A stretch of 64,000 nt of DNA from Sclerotiophoma versabilis (GCA_012274445.1 JAAROD010000015.1:3348001-3412000); one strand, 5' to 3'. Positions 43,802-55,984 are shown, numbered from the stretch's first letter. The notes: generated by a model from the sequence alone, not told the origin. Program-made: numbers and translations.

Positions 43802-44838
43802 AACCCAGAGGCTAGGCGCATGGATTTTGATCTATCTGAGTAGCAGCTTAATCCTTCTACTCGGCGGTCGATCAGAATACAGACGGATGCAATCACTTGC
43901 GGTGTGAGGTTCATGTGCAGCATACAAATGAACAGTTATAAAATATGGAACACTCTACCTATCGCTGTTGTTGCTATGCTTCACCTCTTCTACTCCCTTG
44001 TCCTTCCTTCTTCACATACCTCTTATTCAACGCATACTGCAACTATGTATTCTTTCCCAAGGCCTCCAGACCTCCTTCTTTACCGGGTTCTGTTCCAAAT
44101 GTTTCCCTATCCTCCGATCGAGATACCTCAAGTCCACACTATCAGTGAGACCGTAATGCAAACACGCTCTCACCAATCTCGTCAGTTTCGTAATGTCTTT
44201 TCATACTTGGGAAGAAGATGTTCTCTTTTGGAAGTATCGTATTTGTATGCAAGCTCCGCTTGTTGAATCCGTTGACGGGTTGCTACACTTTCCGTGGGAC
44301 TTGAGGACGTTGTCGTTACGGATAGGTTTGAACTTGGTCGTTGTAGAAGACAGCGTGGGTAAGTTATCGAAGTAGCAGTGATTGATTTTGCTGGTGGCTT
44401 GGGAGAGTACATCTTGTAAGGGAACGAGCGCAAGGGTAGGATTGTTGACGAGCAGGCTAGCATACGAGGCTTGGAAGGAGCGGCACTCGCCATCTTGCCC
44501 GAGCGCCTGCCTCAACCCTGAGTGAAGGACAGAGAAGTACCATCACAATCTGCTGTTTTCGTATGCCTATAGGTGTATTCTGTCATCGTAATTGTTCTCT
44601 CCCTTTGGACGTTCATGGTCGTGTAAAGACCGTGAGAAACGACGATGCTGCAAAGAGAATGTGAAAGAATACAACTATATCAAGCGGGTTATATGACGTG
44701 GCTGATGCTTTAGAGGTGTAAACCAGGAGGAATAAACATACCAATAACTCCGTCGCTAACTATGAGTACGCCTTTGAAGGAATATTAAGATGAAACAAAC
44801 GCCGGACTCTTAAATAAACGTCAGGGCCATATGAGAGT
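43802..44838. other. Convergent intergenic (RBR ligase / E2)
   Basis: About 1.0 kb. Minus-strand frames at 44182-44515 have no motif and no clear splice partner, so they are not called. Confidence 0.45.
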
Positions 44839-45793
44839 CTAAAATATGTCAAACTTCTTGATCACCATGAAGAGCAACATAGCGACGACACCCCAGATAC
44901 AAGTATCGATCCAGGCCAGCGAACGGTCAGGGCTTTGCTGAACTATTTGCTGTAGAGGCGGAGCCGGTACAGTCCTTGTGGGTCTTGGGGCAGGCGCAAG
45001 TGATGACGGTGGTACTACTGCTGACAGTGTAACTGCTGGCGCAGTAGGTGCTGTAGGTTGATTTGGTGGCTCCTGCTGCACCTCTGACTCAACGGCTTTA
45101 CCCTTCCCTTTGTCCACTTTCTCAGCCTCGGCCTCCTGTTTTTGCCCCAACTCGTCTCGGTATGCAAGCCTCAGCTCCTCAGGCACATCATCTTCTTTCC
45201 TCTTGCCCTCCTTCTCCTCGAGCTCCTTCACGATTTCCTCCCTCTCTTTCATAATCTCAGCATTGCTCTTCCCACAAACAGCACACGTCCATTTCCCGCT
45301 GTCTTTCGCCATCTTCTCCCTCGCATCCTTGCTGCACTCAATACCACCGAGCTGACCCTTCGCATCAGTATCCATGAAGCTTCTAATCGCCACAAGTGCG
45401 GTTCTCACACCCCACGCTGGTTGCCACGTCTCCTCATGATGCCCGGATATGCTCAAACAGATCTCGCGATTTACTTCAAATCGTCCCGTGGGCGTGAGGA
45501 AGCGGAAGTTGGGCGGTCGAAGTGGGTACTGCGGCGGCAGTATTATGCGTCCGTGGTAGATACCTCCGGCGTATGCGGAAGGTAACTCTGGGCCTTTGAT
45601 GGTAAAATGCCATTCGAAGATGTTATCTTCTAGCGGTTCGGCATGGTAGTCTGATGAGGGAGAAACAGAGAGCTCGGAAGCTTCCTTTACTGAGCTACGT
45701 TAGGTTCATGTAAGGGGTGCTGGAATGGGAGCTGAGCTAACATATGCGCTTAATGGTAGGATTCTTGGTGTTGAACTGCCCGCGCGTGGACAT
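44839..45793 (-). CDS. UBE2J-type ubiquitin-conjugating enzyme (Ubc6e), tail-anchored
   Basis: ER-membrane E2 acting in ER-associated degradation. Two exons on the minus strand: 45793-45742 and 45689-44839, 300 aa. The start MSTRGQFNTKNPTIKRILKE matches the UBE2J N-terminal helix, with the intron in the same helix. The UBC fold shows AEPLEDNIFEWHFTIKGP, GGIYHGRIILPPQYPLRPP and FLTPTGRFEVNREICLSISG. The catalytic Cys is residue 95; TPTGRFEVNREIC replaces the usual HPN motif, as is typical of the UBE2J family. HHEETWQPAWGVRTALVAIR follows. After the fold comes a CAVC pair, a long charged then Pro-rich linker, and a C-terminal membrane anchor (WIDTCIWGVVAMLLFMVIKK) near residues 278-297. UBE2J1-like is favoured over canonical Ubc6. 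Confidence 0.93.
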
Positions 45794-47250
45794 GGCCGAG
45801 ACCTGGAACAGAAGCAGGCTACCGATATCTTGGGCCCAGAAAAAGCTCTTGTAGCTGGCAGAGTGTTTGTGGTTTGCTGTTCAGTAGTTGATCGCCGAGA
45901 GCTGAAACGTTGACGTGGACGTTGCAACTGCATTCGGTAGATTACCGGCCGTCCGTACTGCACGATAAGCTTATCGGCCGCCACACCTTGCACCCGCTCG
46001 GCGGTAGCATTCACAATAGGCCACAAATGGGCTTGTACTACACGTTGATGAGCGAACTGAAGTATGTAGGACGAACAGTGGTATATTAATTCCATCCCAA
46101 AATAGCACTCGAAAATGGGAAGAACGCATTAAAGTTGTCGCTGTAGTTTAGCTCTACGTAAGAAAGGGAACATGGGCATTTCCTGGTGGACGCGTACGAC
46201 AATATTCTGGAACTACCAGTTACCTCAACTGATTAGACAAGTTAGAGCATGTATGTGATTCTCTTCTATGCAACTGTGATATGCATTCACAGTGTATCTA
46301 GAAGCAACATCTTACAATGCCATTGTGCAAGTTGGGTGTTCCATCTCCACACCATATGATCACACAAGCATCGGTGATGTTGCTTCCCTCATGCTGAAGT
46401 GTGGTTGCACAACCGCAGTTCTATCATGGGTAGTGCCAGGAAATTGGAATACCAACATTCACATCTGCGTTTTACCTGCATCTTTCAGCAGTACAAAGAC
46501 AGTAGTAAAGAAAATAACTAACACTAAAAAAGTAACATGTACTTGCACCTTCGTTTCTATAAGTAGCTCAACGTTGTGTTAGAAAGTGCAGGCAAAGATA
46601 GCCCCCACCGCAAAGTAGTTGCAGACTTTTGGTATTACAGTGGTCCACGCTGCTGACCTTCCCAAATCATACACCACGTCGGTCCTTCTGACCAACATGC
46701 TTTCTTCGGCGCCGAACAGCACGGTCCCCAATTTCGACATCGTAAGTAATATCCACAGTCGTACCCGCGAATCACAGCATGCCAGTACCCCATGATCCAC
46801 GCCTTGCACCGGTGAACCCTGACGATCATATTTTCTCCATCATCCTGTTCTCCTCCATCACGTTGTTATGCACGTTCACGCTGCTGCCAGCATCCGCTTT
46901 CATGCCAGGTTCCACAGTGGCAAAATCAGTCCGTGACGTCTCGAACGCCACTCGCTTGCTTCTAGGCCGCGTGCAGGGCCCTTGGACAGAATGACACCAT
47001 CGACCGATCGAGATCGCGCTCCTGGTCTGGCTGCAAGATCCCTCGGTCCAGGCGCCGTGTGAGCTTAACACGAGACCGTGAGTTTGAGGCTGTTATGCGC
47101 GTGGGCTGCACGCATGCGCAGTGTCTAAGGGTTCAAAACGGTAGCTTTGCCGCAGTCGACCGTGAGAAGGGCGTATGAGAAGTTGTGCGCCGCTGCGCAA
47201 AATACACCTTTGTTACAACCGCGGGCAGACTGTGCCACACAACGCCGACC
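45794..47250. other. Intergenic, nothing recognised
   Basis: About 1.5 kb between two divergent genes (E2 on minus, heme-oxygenase-like on plus). Only short unsupported frames. Confidence 0.45.
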
Positions 47251-48433
47251 ATGCTGGAGAGTGCCAAAGGGCTGCCTACGTCCTTGCCGGGCGAGATCAA
47301 TACAGCAACACGGTAAGCCTCCCACCCAGATCCCCGACTATCTAGCATAGACTCACAGTACGCATAGCACGCTGCACACCAACCTCAACCGTCTGATAAC
47401 GAGCCGCCTCCCGCTTGGCCTTCCACCACATACCATCGACTCAACCCTCTACGCAACCGGTCTCCTACACTTTGCGCACATATACCTCACTTTTGAGAGT
47501 CTATGGTCAGATCTGATACGCGACCACGCTCGTCCCACCTCTCCGTCTGCCTCTACGATCGACCCCGCGCCCACGAGTCCGATAACATCGCCGCTCCTCT
47601 CATACCTCCTAGTCAATCCCTACGACTCGCCCTCCCTCTTCACATCCACACACGGCGCGCCCACATCGCCCTCGCCACAACTCGCCTCCTTCCTATCTAC
47701 ACTGCGTTCTCGGGGGCTCCCGCGCTCTGGGCGCCTGAAACAGGACCTTGAGTACCTGCTAGGTCTGCACCCTACAGATGTGGAGGTCTTACTGGCCAAG
47801 TATCCTGGCGATAAAGTAGCGACGTTCTGCTCCCACATCCGAAAAAGCGTACATGAGAAGCCATGGACACTAGTGGCGTATGCATGGTGCTTCTATATGG
47901 CTGTGTTCTCAGGCGGGAGGTGGATAAGAGCTGGGTTGCTTAGAGCAGGCGATGAGTTCTGGCCAAACAGGAATGAAGATGACAGCGTAGGGCTACAAGA
48001 GCGCGGTCTCTCATTTTGGCACTTCTCTGGCCCTCACGATGGCGAAGACATCAAGGCTGAATTCAAGCTCAGGCTTGAGGAAGCAGAGGATTTGTTCTCA
48101 GATGATCAGAGGGTTGACGTAATTGAGGAAGCGAAGAATATCTTCCAGCTCTGCGCCGAAGTCGTCTACGAGCTGGATGGCATGGTTGGCTCAGCTCAGG
48201 TGGCACTACCTCAGAATGTCAACCCATCAGCACATGCTTCGAAGGAGACGTCGACTGAGAAGCAAACCTTTGTAGAGCGCCCTGCGGATCAGAGGCGAGT
48301 GTTGACTGCAGCCAAGTCACTGACTGCATTGCTGAGGCGGCCCGAGATCACCAGTAGTCTGTTCGCACTGGGTTGTTTGGTCTGTGTCGCGCTCTTACCG
48401 ACTTTGGATCTCAGACTATTGCAGGATTGGTGA
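47251..48433 (+). CDS. Heme-oxygenase-like membrane protein
   Basis: Two exons: 47251-47312 and 47359-48433, 378 aa. The opening SLPGEINTATRTHSTLHTNLNRLI resembles the first helix of heme oxygenase-type proteins, where an early His is the heme ligand; candidates here are the His of RTHST or TLHTN. Then TLYATGLLHFAHIYLTFESLW follows, and near residues 205-225 WCFYMAVFSGGRWIR, in the position of the family's conserved GG/GR segment. The C terminus is a single hydrophobic anchor (SLFALGCLVCVALLPTLDL), as in ER-anchored heme oxygenases. A long Ser/Pro/Thr-rich insert lies after the second block. Enzyme activity cannot be claimed from this; it may be a divergent, non-catalytic member. It lies upstream of a TMEM14-family gene in the same direction. 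Confidence 0.72.
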
Positions 48434-48780
48434 TACACTGTAGCGCGCATTTGCTCGCTTTATTGTCGCGGCAGTGGTTGGAGAGTCTGATTGCTTTTCT
48501 GTCTTGTCGAGTGTTGGTTTTGAGTACGCATGGCAAGGAGCAAGATACCCTAGACGCATTTCGCAATCTTGAAGAGATATATACAGTCAATACAACATTC
48601 TTCTTTCCTACCCTCCACCACTTTGACATGCTTGTGTTTGACATCATCTGAGCTTGCGCTCCCGCTCTACGAAGGAAACACCGAGGCACGTGCTGCTGAC
48701 TAACACAGCTTCTGCGATCAGCCTTGCCAAACATCTTTTCCCAACTGCGTCACCAATTGATCTTGTCTCATCAAACAACC
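48434..48780. other. Short intergenic
   Basis: 347 bp between two co-directional genes; must hold the end of one and the promoter of the other. No motif recognised. Confidence 0.5.
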
Positions 48781-49226
48781 ATGGCAGAACACCCATCGTT
48801 CACGCTCGCTGGTCTTCGTACGAACACCGTTGTACAGAGCTTCTCAAGACCAGAAGGCTAATAAGTATTGCAGTTTCCGTTGGCGGAACCGCCGGGTACC
48901 TGCGCACACGCTCGACACCATCTCTTGTCGCAGGTCTCGTGCTCGGTGCTTCCTACGGTTACTCTGGTAAGTTGTTGCGAACCTGGGCCACGCCACACCT
49001 TCCCTTTACATCTTACTGAGCAATGATAGGCTATCTGATCAAGGAGAATAAGGACTACGGCACAGAGCTTGCGTTGGGAAACAGCGTGGTTCTCCTTGGG
49101 TCCGCGATCCCAAGGATCATCAAGACAGGAGGAAGGGCACCTGTGCCGATCGCACTCGGTGCTACGGGGCTGCTTGCCACTTACTATTACCAGAAGAAGG
49201 TGCGCGAATTCAGGTACGGTGTATGA
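48781..49226 (+). CDS. TMEM14-family small membrane protein (UPF0136)
   Basis: Three exons: 48781-48817, 48874-48966 and 49030-49226, 108 aa, the normal family size. After joining: MAEHPSFTLAGL, then SVGGTAGYLRTRSTPSLVAG, LVLGASYGYSG, and YLIKENKDYGTELALGNSVV. Four short Gly/Ala-rich membrane segments are expected; the G-x-x-G-Y pattern and the basic RTRS/KKVREFR ends are typical. The vertebrate relative TMEM14C is a mitochondrial inner-membrane protein needed for porphyrin handling in heme synthesis; yeast has Tmh11/Tmh18 in mitochondria. The exact role here is unknown. The start is in a strong context (CAACCATGG). The first exon is short and ends within a Leu codon. Confidence 0.88.
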
Positions 49227-50381
49227 GCGCCGTCAAGAGAATGTTACTTGTATAAAAATGTACTATACGTCTGCTCGCCTACCATTCTTCCGATGTTAGC
49301 ATGGACTGTACAGAGGCACAACACGAAAGCACAGCTCCTGTCGATCTCAAAACTCTCCCGTCTATGAAGCCCTGCTCCCTAACCTTAACTGATGCTTGTC
49401 GACCAGCACCGGAGGCAGCACCGGAGGCAGCTCCGGTCCTGACCAAGCCTACATTGCTTAGCACCTCCTCTTCCCGCCTGGCTTGAGCTCTTCGCTATTA
49501 CAGGAAGAATTAAACTGAGTATTACCGCTCACTTGGTAAACATACTAAATGCCGGAGGCAGCCACGTTGTGAAATAACGCCGATCAACGAACTACAGATC
49601 TCGCCTAGCATATCGTCCTGTGAAAACTGGTAGCTATAGTGCACAAAACAGATAATCCAAAACAACCAACGAATTACACCAACGAACCCAGCGGGAATGT
49701 GAACACGACATGGAATGACCAGATACAAGACGTCATGCCCGCGGATAGACAGTGCGCATCCACTATAGTTGTTCAGAGCAGTACCAGTCGCCATGGTCTC
49801 GAGTCATTGTCAAGACGGGCCACTATCAGCTTCGGACTATAATGAGGACGACCCGCGTTTCTGCCCGATCGTAATCTCAGACGGGTCAGAGCTGACAGAT
49901 CGTCAACAGGCCTTCCCACCCAGAGGGTGCGATGTGCAAGCAACACGAATCGATATTGAGGAATCTTGCACTCATCTGACAGGATTAACCTATCCGAGGA
50001 TATGGTATGGCTCCTACGATCAGCACCTGTGCTTGTCGACCCAAATTTTGTCGCAGGTCGACAATGTTGAAAGAGAGCTATGATTCGTCGTCGACAACCG
50101 ATTTGCTTGGTTTTGGTTCCCGGTCGAGCAAAGTTGCAGGGCAGAAGAACTTTTTGAGAAAGGCGTGCAAACACCCTGCACTCTGTACCCAGCATCCTGC
50201 ATTCACGTATGGTGAAAGGGCCTAATTTATCATGTGTCGATCACGGTACAGTGTCGTGTACTCGAGCTCTATGATATAAGCTTGGTGAGCAGTCGCAGTC
50301 CACCATGCTCCGTCTCTAATCCAAATCTTCAACCCGGGTTTATAATTTGCAGTCGCTCATTTTGTACTCAGCAAAGCAATC
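49227..50381. other. Intergenic, nothing recognised
   Basis: About 1.15 kb. A short imperfect repeat of GGAGGCAGCACC type is at about 49410-49435. Overlapping frames at 49639-50225 have no motif. Confidence 0.45.
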
Positions 50382-51617
50382 ATGGGGATCGGACATCGTG
50401 CCGCCGAGCTCATCCAGGTGCACATGCAGAGTCGCCCACCTCGTACTTGACTAACGAATATGATCAGGTCGAAATCGTCTTCCAGTCTATGACATGGATA
50501 GCTGTAGCACTACGGATCTATGTGCGAGTATTCATCGTCAAAGCTTTTGGCTGGGATGATGGCTGGATGTTGTTCGCCCAACTGATGCACACCATGAACT
50601 CTACATGCGCTATTGGAGGTGCACTCACTGGCACTGGCAGACTCATGGAGGATCTTACACCTGGAAGCATTATGACCGCCCTACGGGTATGTCGAGACCA
50701 TCCCCGATTCAATAATCTTGTTGAGAGACTAAATTTGCTCATTTTAGTTCTGGTGGATTTGTTACTTCTCATACTGCCTCTGCATGATCGGTGCCAAAGT
50801 ATCCGTAGGCCTTTCACTGCTCCGCTACATACCTATCACGCAAAAAGCCTACCGCTGCATCACCCACATAGTTGTGTACACCAGCGTCATCATGGGTACG
50901 GTCTATGGTCTGCTTGCCATGTTCCAATGCAACCCCGTTCAGTTCTTCTGGACTAGAGCGCTTGGCGAAACAGGTACATGCCTCAGTATGGACATTATTA
51001 TAGCTTTCACATACGTAATGTCGGCGATATTCGCTGCTTGCGACTTTACCTTCGCAATTCTTCCGGTTGTCCTGATCAAGGGTTTGAACATGAGTCGGAA
51101 CCAAAAGATTGCTCTCGTACCCATTCTGAGTATGGCATGCATGTGAGTAGCCGGTAACCCTATATATCGGACTGTTACTGACAGTTTCGATAGTGCAAGC
51201 TCAGCGGTCATTGTCCGTCTGGCTTACGTCACAACCTTTAAAAACCCCGAGTTCCTCTACGCCACTGTACCCATTGCTATTTGGTCTGAGGTAGAGATGA
51301 GTCTTGCTATCACTGCTGGCTCTCTACCAACTCTCCGCCCGTTGTACAGAGTTGCAGCCAAGAAGTTCAGCTGGAAGAGCAGCTTCTTTAGCGCACGCAG
51401 ATCTGGCCATGCCTCCAGAGCAACTGCTACCATTAGAGGCTCCTATTTAAGCAGGGAAGAGTCTGACTACACTTCTTGCTCGCAGTCTGAGCGCAAGATC
51501 GTGAACGTGGAGAGCGAAGAATATGTGCTTGAGGACCAGAGGCCTATGACAGGGGATGAGTTCACGGGTATTACCAAGATCACGAATGTTCAGATTGGCT
51601 ACGAGGACAGGATATAA
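50382..51617 (+). CDS. Rhodopsin-like fungal integral membrane protein (Pth11/SAT4-type)
   Basis: Seven-pass membrane protein of the large fungal 'rhodopsin domain' family, possibly receptor-like; ligands are unknown. Four exons: 50382-50417, 50468-50686, 50748-51142 and 51194-51617, 357 aa. Membrane blocks in order include MTWIAVALRIYVRVFIVKAFGWDDGWMLF, here shortened to its signature FGWDDGWML; FWWICYFSYCLCMIGAKVSVGL; ITHIVVYTSVIMGTVYGLLA; then CNPVQFFWTRALGETGTC with the paired Cys typical of the family; SMDIIIAFTYVMSAIFAACD; FAILPVVLIKGLNMSRNQKI; ASSAVIVRLAYVTTFKNPEF; and VPIAIWSEVEMSLAITAGSL. The cytosolic tail (about 60 residues) is Ser/Arg-rich. The first exon is only 12 codons, in a fair start context. 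Family assignment is sure. Confidence 0.9.
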
Positions 51618-52820
51618 TTCTAACTTGGCGATGGTCACGCCTGGTCAAGGGGATTTGGTGAAGTAACGACGAATATGCAGTCAGTAGTGAACAACTTTTC
51701 GCACAGACATCTTGAGCCAAGCCAATTCATTTCCTCATATCTATACTCTCTTCGTTCTCCTCGGAGGCCAGAAATATCTGCAAGTCATATGGAAACAGCA
51801 TGGAATGGATGTTCGGTCAGCTTGATATTGACTTTGCGCGTCTTAGTCGGCCGCTCGTGAACAGTAGCCGAGTGGAACCCAGCAAACACGGACCATCATA
51901 TATAGTCACTATTGGCGAGCGGATTGAGGAAACTTTTACAATACAACGCGGTCAATTTCACTGTCGACAGCACCGGACTGAGTCTATTTATGGGGTTTCG
52001 GTTGTCGATGACGTTGCGGGGGTGGCTTCTCGAAATTGACCGAAGCGCATGTTCGACACACACCCGAATTCTGCTCCAACTCCACCGTACATCACGAAAC
52101 CTGTGGCATTTAAAACGAATAGCTGAGAATCGTCTATTCTTACATCCACAATGACTGCCTATAGCCTCACGTCGCGTTCGCTGACAGCGCAACAACAGTC
52201 GACACATCCTACGCACATTGAACGCTCCTGCAACATTTGAGCGATGCGTTGCCAGCAGTCTGGGTTTGAATATTACCCGCGAAGAGACATTGGACCTAGC
52301 CGTAGCCGTCCGCTTATCTATTGGTGGATTCTCATCAAGGCGGATTTGCACTGTAAGCAACGATTCCGCATGACACATAGCCGAGCGACATCAGGCACAT
52401 GCTGATGATCATGGTTCCAAGGGCAGCGCGCATATCCGTCCTGATTTTCGGCTAATGACAACTGCCTACTTTGTCAAAGTGCCGTACGAAGCCTTGTGAA
52501 GCTCTGACTTACAAGCATCTCATTGGTGGATCTTCCGAGTGCGCAACTCTTGGCTTTCCCCATACCCCAGAGGCTACCCCGGGCACTAAACATGGGGAGC
52601 ATTGCGCTAGAGTCATTGCTTCTCCTTGATGCTATAGTGGCTTCGCAGGAGGGCGCGGAATAAATGCACATTTGACCCTTAGCTCCGCAGTGTCCTCTCA
52701 TCAAAGCGAAGTACTTGGGGCCATGGCAGCCCACTCCAACAAATACTTACAGTGACCTGAACTCCTGTTTACGGCTCTGGTTTTCCCTAGCAAGACCTGA
52801 AGTTGTGTCGCCCGCTTGCA
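51618..52820. other. Intergenic, nothing firmly recognised
   Basis: About 1.2 kb. Minus-strand pieces at 52334-52734 look weakly coding but cannot be joined in frame (see rejected list). Confidence 0.4.
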
Positions 52821-54591
52821 ATGGGTGGCATGATGTGGGCTTCATTGCTCCTTCTGTTCTGCGGTTTCACACTCACTAGTGCTATCGTTCAACAGCCGGT
52901 CGTGAAGTCGCAGGCAGGTATCTTCCATGGTCGCTACCTTCCTGAGTTCGAGCAAGATCTTTACCTAGGTGTCAAATATGCGCCTAAACCAGTGCGTTTC
53001 ACGCCTGCAGAACTTAAAGATACCCCAAAAACGCACTACAATGTCACCCAGTACGGTCTCGACTGTACAGGTTATGGCTCGGATACTACAAGGCTGGTTA
53101 AAGAAGGTTGGACGAAGCTGGGGGAAGACTGCTTACATCTCAATATCGTGAAACCCCGACTGAAGCGGAGGGATCTCCCAGTCCTATTATGGATTTACGG
53201 CGGAGGGTGGCAACAGGGTGCTACTAGTGATCCTAGGTAAACACCGTGCTCATAGTATCAGCCTTTCCTGAAGTACTGACGCTCTTTAGGTATAACATGA
53301 GCTACATTGTTGAGCAGTCCGTGCTGAACAACAAGCCCGTCATCGGTATCTCCATCAACTACCGCATGGCCGCGTTTGGCTTCATTTCGAGCGATGAGGT
53401 TAACGCAGAAGGTGCACAGAACCTGGGTCTCCGTGACCAAAGGCTCGCGATGCAATGGGTCAACAAACACATCTCTTCGTTCGGCGGTGACCCAGCAAAG
53501 GTCACTATATGGGGGGAAAGCGCAGGTGCATACTCTGTCGGAGACCACATCAACGCGTACGACGGCCAAACTGACGGTCTTTTCCGTGCCGCTATACTTG
53601 AGAGTGGCGGTGCAGTCGGCCCTCCGCTGAATGGGACAGATTGGTACCAAGGGATGTACAAGAATCTCACTGCCTCGGTCGGCTGCAACAACTCAAACAA
53701 CACTCTGCAGTGCTTGCGTGAAGCTCCGTACGACAAAATTGCGCCCTACGGATATGTGGGCCTGGAATGGTTTCATGTCATTGACGGCTCCTTCGTCCCA
53801 CGCTACGGTCAGCAGTCGTTGGTAAGTGGTAAATTCGCAAAGATCCCTTTGATCCTGGGGACCAATACGGATGAAGGGTTTGGAGTCAATGGCGTCAACA
53901 CGGATGCCCAAGCTATCGAGCAGTTAGATGCTTCCAAAAGATGGAATGTCAACGAAGAACAAGCTCGACGCCTACTTGAGCTATACCCCAACGATCCGGC
54001 TTTGGGAGAACCATACGGTTGGGGTAATCGAACATGGCCCGAATTCGGATTGCAATACAAGCGATACCAAAGCATCGCGACCGATCTGACAATGTTCGCG
54101 CCGCGGAGGTTTCTGGCGGAAAGGATGAGTGCCTATATCGAGAATGTGTATTCTTACAGATGGGACGCGCCAAAGTTCAACACCACCCCAACTGCTATTG
54201 GCGTCAACCATTTTTCTGAAGTTCGTAGATCGCTGCAATATTCGAAAGAATTCTATGCTAATCTATTGCAGATACCGTTTGTGTTCGGAAACACACAACA
54301 GCAGATTACGCCGCTTGGGAATAGTACTGCCAATCTGAAGTTGTCAAACTTGGTCATCAGGATGTGGACATCGTTTGCTCATGATTTGGATCCGAATGGC
54401 CACGGTGGTATGCTACATGCTTGAATGATTTCAGAATCCTCAGCTAACACAGTGCAGTGTCAAATATCAGTACTTGGCCGCAGTACAGAAACAGCACATC
54501 GAACTTCGTATTTAGAGCAGACCAAAGCTACATTGAACATGACGATGCTAGAACAGAAGGAGTAGATTTTATTAATACAATAGTACGGTAA
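52821..54591 (+). CDS. Secreted type-B carboxylesterase/lipase
   Basis: Ester hydrolase of the esterase/lipase B family, alpha/beta hydrolase fold. Three exons: 52821-53236, 53290-54407 and 54458-54591, 555 aa. A signal peptide (MGGMMWASLLLLFCGFTLTSA) indicates secretion. Family blocks are GEDCLHLNIVKP, VLLWIYGGGWQQGA (oxyanion-hole region), NYRMAAFGF, and GLRDQRLAMQWVNKHISSFG. The catalytic triad reads Ser216 in WGESAGA, Glu334 in GTNTDEGFG, and His503 in TSFAHDLDPN. Several Asn-x-Ser/Thr sites are present, consistent with N-glycosylation. The last exon completes the C terminus (STWPQYR motif common in this family). A start nine bases downstream (MMWASLL) is possible. Substrate unknown; secretion suggests external ester degradation or defence against plant or fungal esters. 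Confidence 0.93.
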
Positions 54592-54965
54592 GGAAAAGCT
54601 TAGCGAAAACTAGATACTAGATCTACGTCAGTAGTAAAAGTGATGGTAGGATCTTATAGTAATAGATATGAGTTCATCTTCGTCAAAACTCAAATGTCGA
54701 GATGCTTAAGGCCAGTAAGTAGAATTTAGAATAAGGGGCTTAGAGAATAGAAGAGCAGCTATGCAAATAAACTCATAGTTAAAGCCAGGGCAGAGATAAA
54801 CGCAACCCCTAGTATCACTAATCACCTAGTACTGCCTCCAGTCGCTTGCATATTGCCTCAAAGTCATTCATGCACCTTATGCGCTTTCGGTTGCAGCTCG
54901 AAGGTGCATGATGCTGCTACACTCCTTGTGCACTTCTGGTCACGTCTCTCACCTGGTCGCTTATT
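54592..54965. other. Short AT-richer intergenic
   Basis: 374 bp, more AT-rich than the coding sequence around it; no feature recognised. Confidence 0.5.
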
Positions 54966-55560
54966 ATGTCTTTTGACGTTGCGCGGTTTATCAACACTAT
55001 CGTTGCACGTGCCATCGCTCAGCTTCCCAAGGATTTGCAACCATTATCAGGAACTGTTTCACTGCGTACAACGTCAATGCATCGGATTCTGGCCTTCCTG
55101 TTTAGCTGATGGAGCCCCTCAGAGAGTTCTTGTCCGGTATCGACATTGCCAAGCCCCGTGGTGATGGCCGTCGCGTAGCCTTCACGCCGTTTCTGGTCGG
55201 TGTTTCTAGCCCCTCTGAGATGGTACCTTATGTCTGGGAAATCTCCCCAGGATACGGCCAGTTTGTTCGATTATACAGAAACAATGGAGAGGATCCAGGC
55301 GGTCTTGTCATGTATCCCGAAGACTACTGGACGACCGTGCAGGTCTCTACATCTCCCCTAACGACATCATGACCAATACCGTAACCATGCTGCTACATTT
55401 CCCCATTGGACGCAACGACCATGTCCTCAGATTTGATAGCACGAAGGAAGAAAAAGTTGGCCACGATGTCCTCTATAAACACGACTGCTGTGGGCCATTC
55501 CTGTCTGCTCATGGGACGTCATTGGAGGTGGTATTGACCAATTGGGGCCCATGGTCGTAG
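54966..55560 (+). pseudogene. Unrecognised coding sequence in three frames, probably broken
   Basis: Three consecutive protein-like pieces lie in three different frames: 54966-55106 (MSFDVARFINTIVARAIAQL), 55109-55372 (MEPLREFLSGIDIAK ... VPYVWEISPGYGQFVRLYRN), and about 55340-55560 (LYISPNDIMTNTVTMLLHF ... HDCCGPFL). The first shift could be a 50-nt intron starting GTTTCA at about 55056, phase-compatible but with a weak donor. The second shift, near 55341, has no good intron unless the donor is GTCTTG; it looks like a small indel. No known domain. It may be a degenerating gene beside the RIP-mutated region, or two small genes. I could not identify the family. Confidence 0.35.
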
Positions 55561-55984
55561 CCGGTGATAGAGAGGTCGATGAGAATGGTGTGGCAGGAGG
55601 TGAAGAGAAGTGGAGGGCTGCTGATACCGAGAAAGAAGCGGATTATTTCCAGGTAGAGCTGCTGTGCATGCCTCCAGAGGGAGATGGTGAGAATGCAGGC
55701 AACGTTGAGGATGAATAGGGCAACAGCGTCGTACCAGACTAGAAGGTAGGTGCTTGAAGAACAGGAGTGTAACAAGTGAGTTCTCAATTATGCTGACTAG
55801 ATTGTGATTCATCATAGGAATGCTGATCCAATCGGTATGAGCGTTTGTGGGAGATATTTACGACAATGCTGAGCCAAGTCACCACATACGACCATAGGAC
55901 GTTGAAAACAAGGCTTCCCGTTCGCTCAGCCCTATTTAAGCAACGTACCGGCGGATTAGTAGTTAGGTAGGTGACTACTAGCAA
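55509..55984 (-). other. Possible membrane-protein coding remnants
   Basis: On the minus strand, two pieces are hydrophobic and protein-like: FNVLWSYVVTWLSIVVNISH (within 55784-55984) and YDAVALFILNVACILTISLW followed by LYLEIIRFFLGISSP (within 55509-55787). They are in different frames. I found no clean splice pair joining them and no start codon I trust. They overlap the end of the preceding plus-strand candidate. Confidence 0.2.

Noticed and set aside
44182..44515. About 100-codon minus frames between the RBR and E2 genes
   Set aside because: Two overlapping frames of like length and no homology clue; likely 3' UTR.
52334..52734. Possible two-exon minus-strand small membrane protein upstream of the carboxylesterase
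   Set aside because: A good donor (CTTGTAAGT) and a hydrophobic second piece (AALGTMIISMCLMSLGY) exist, but the reading phases do not match at the only nearby acceptor.
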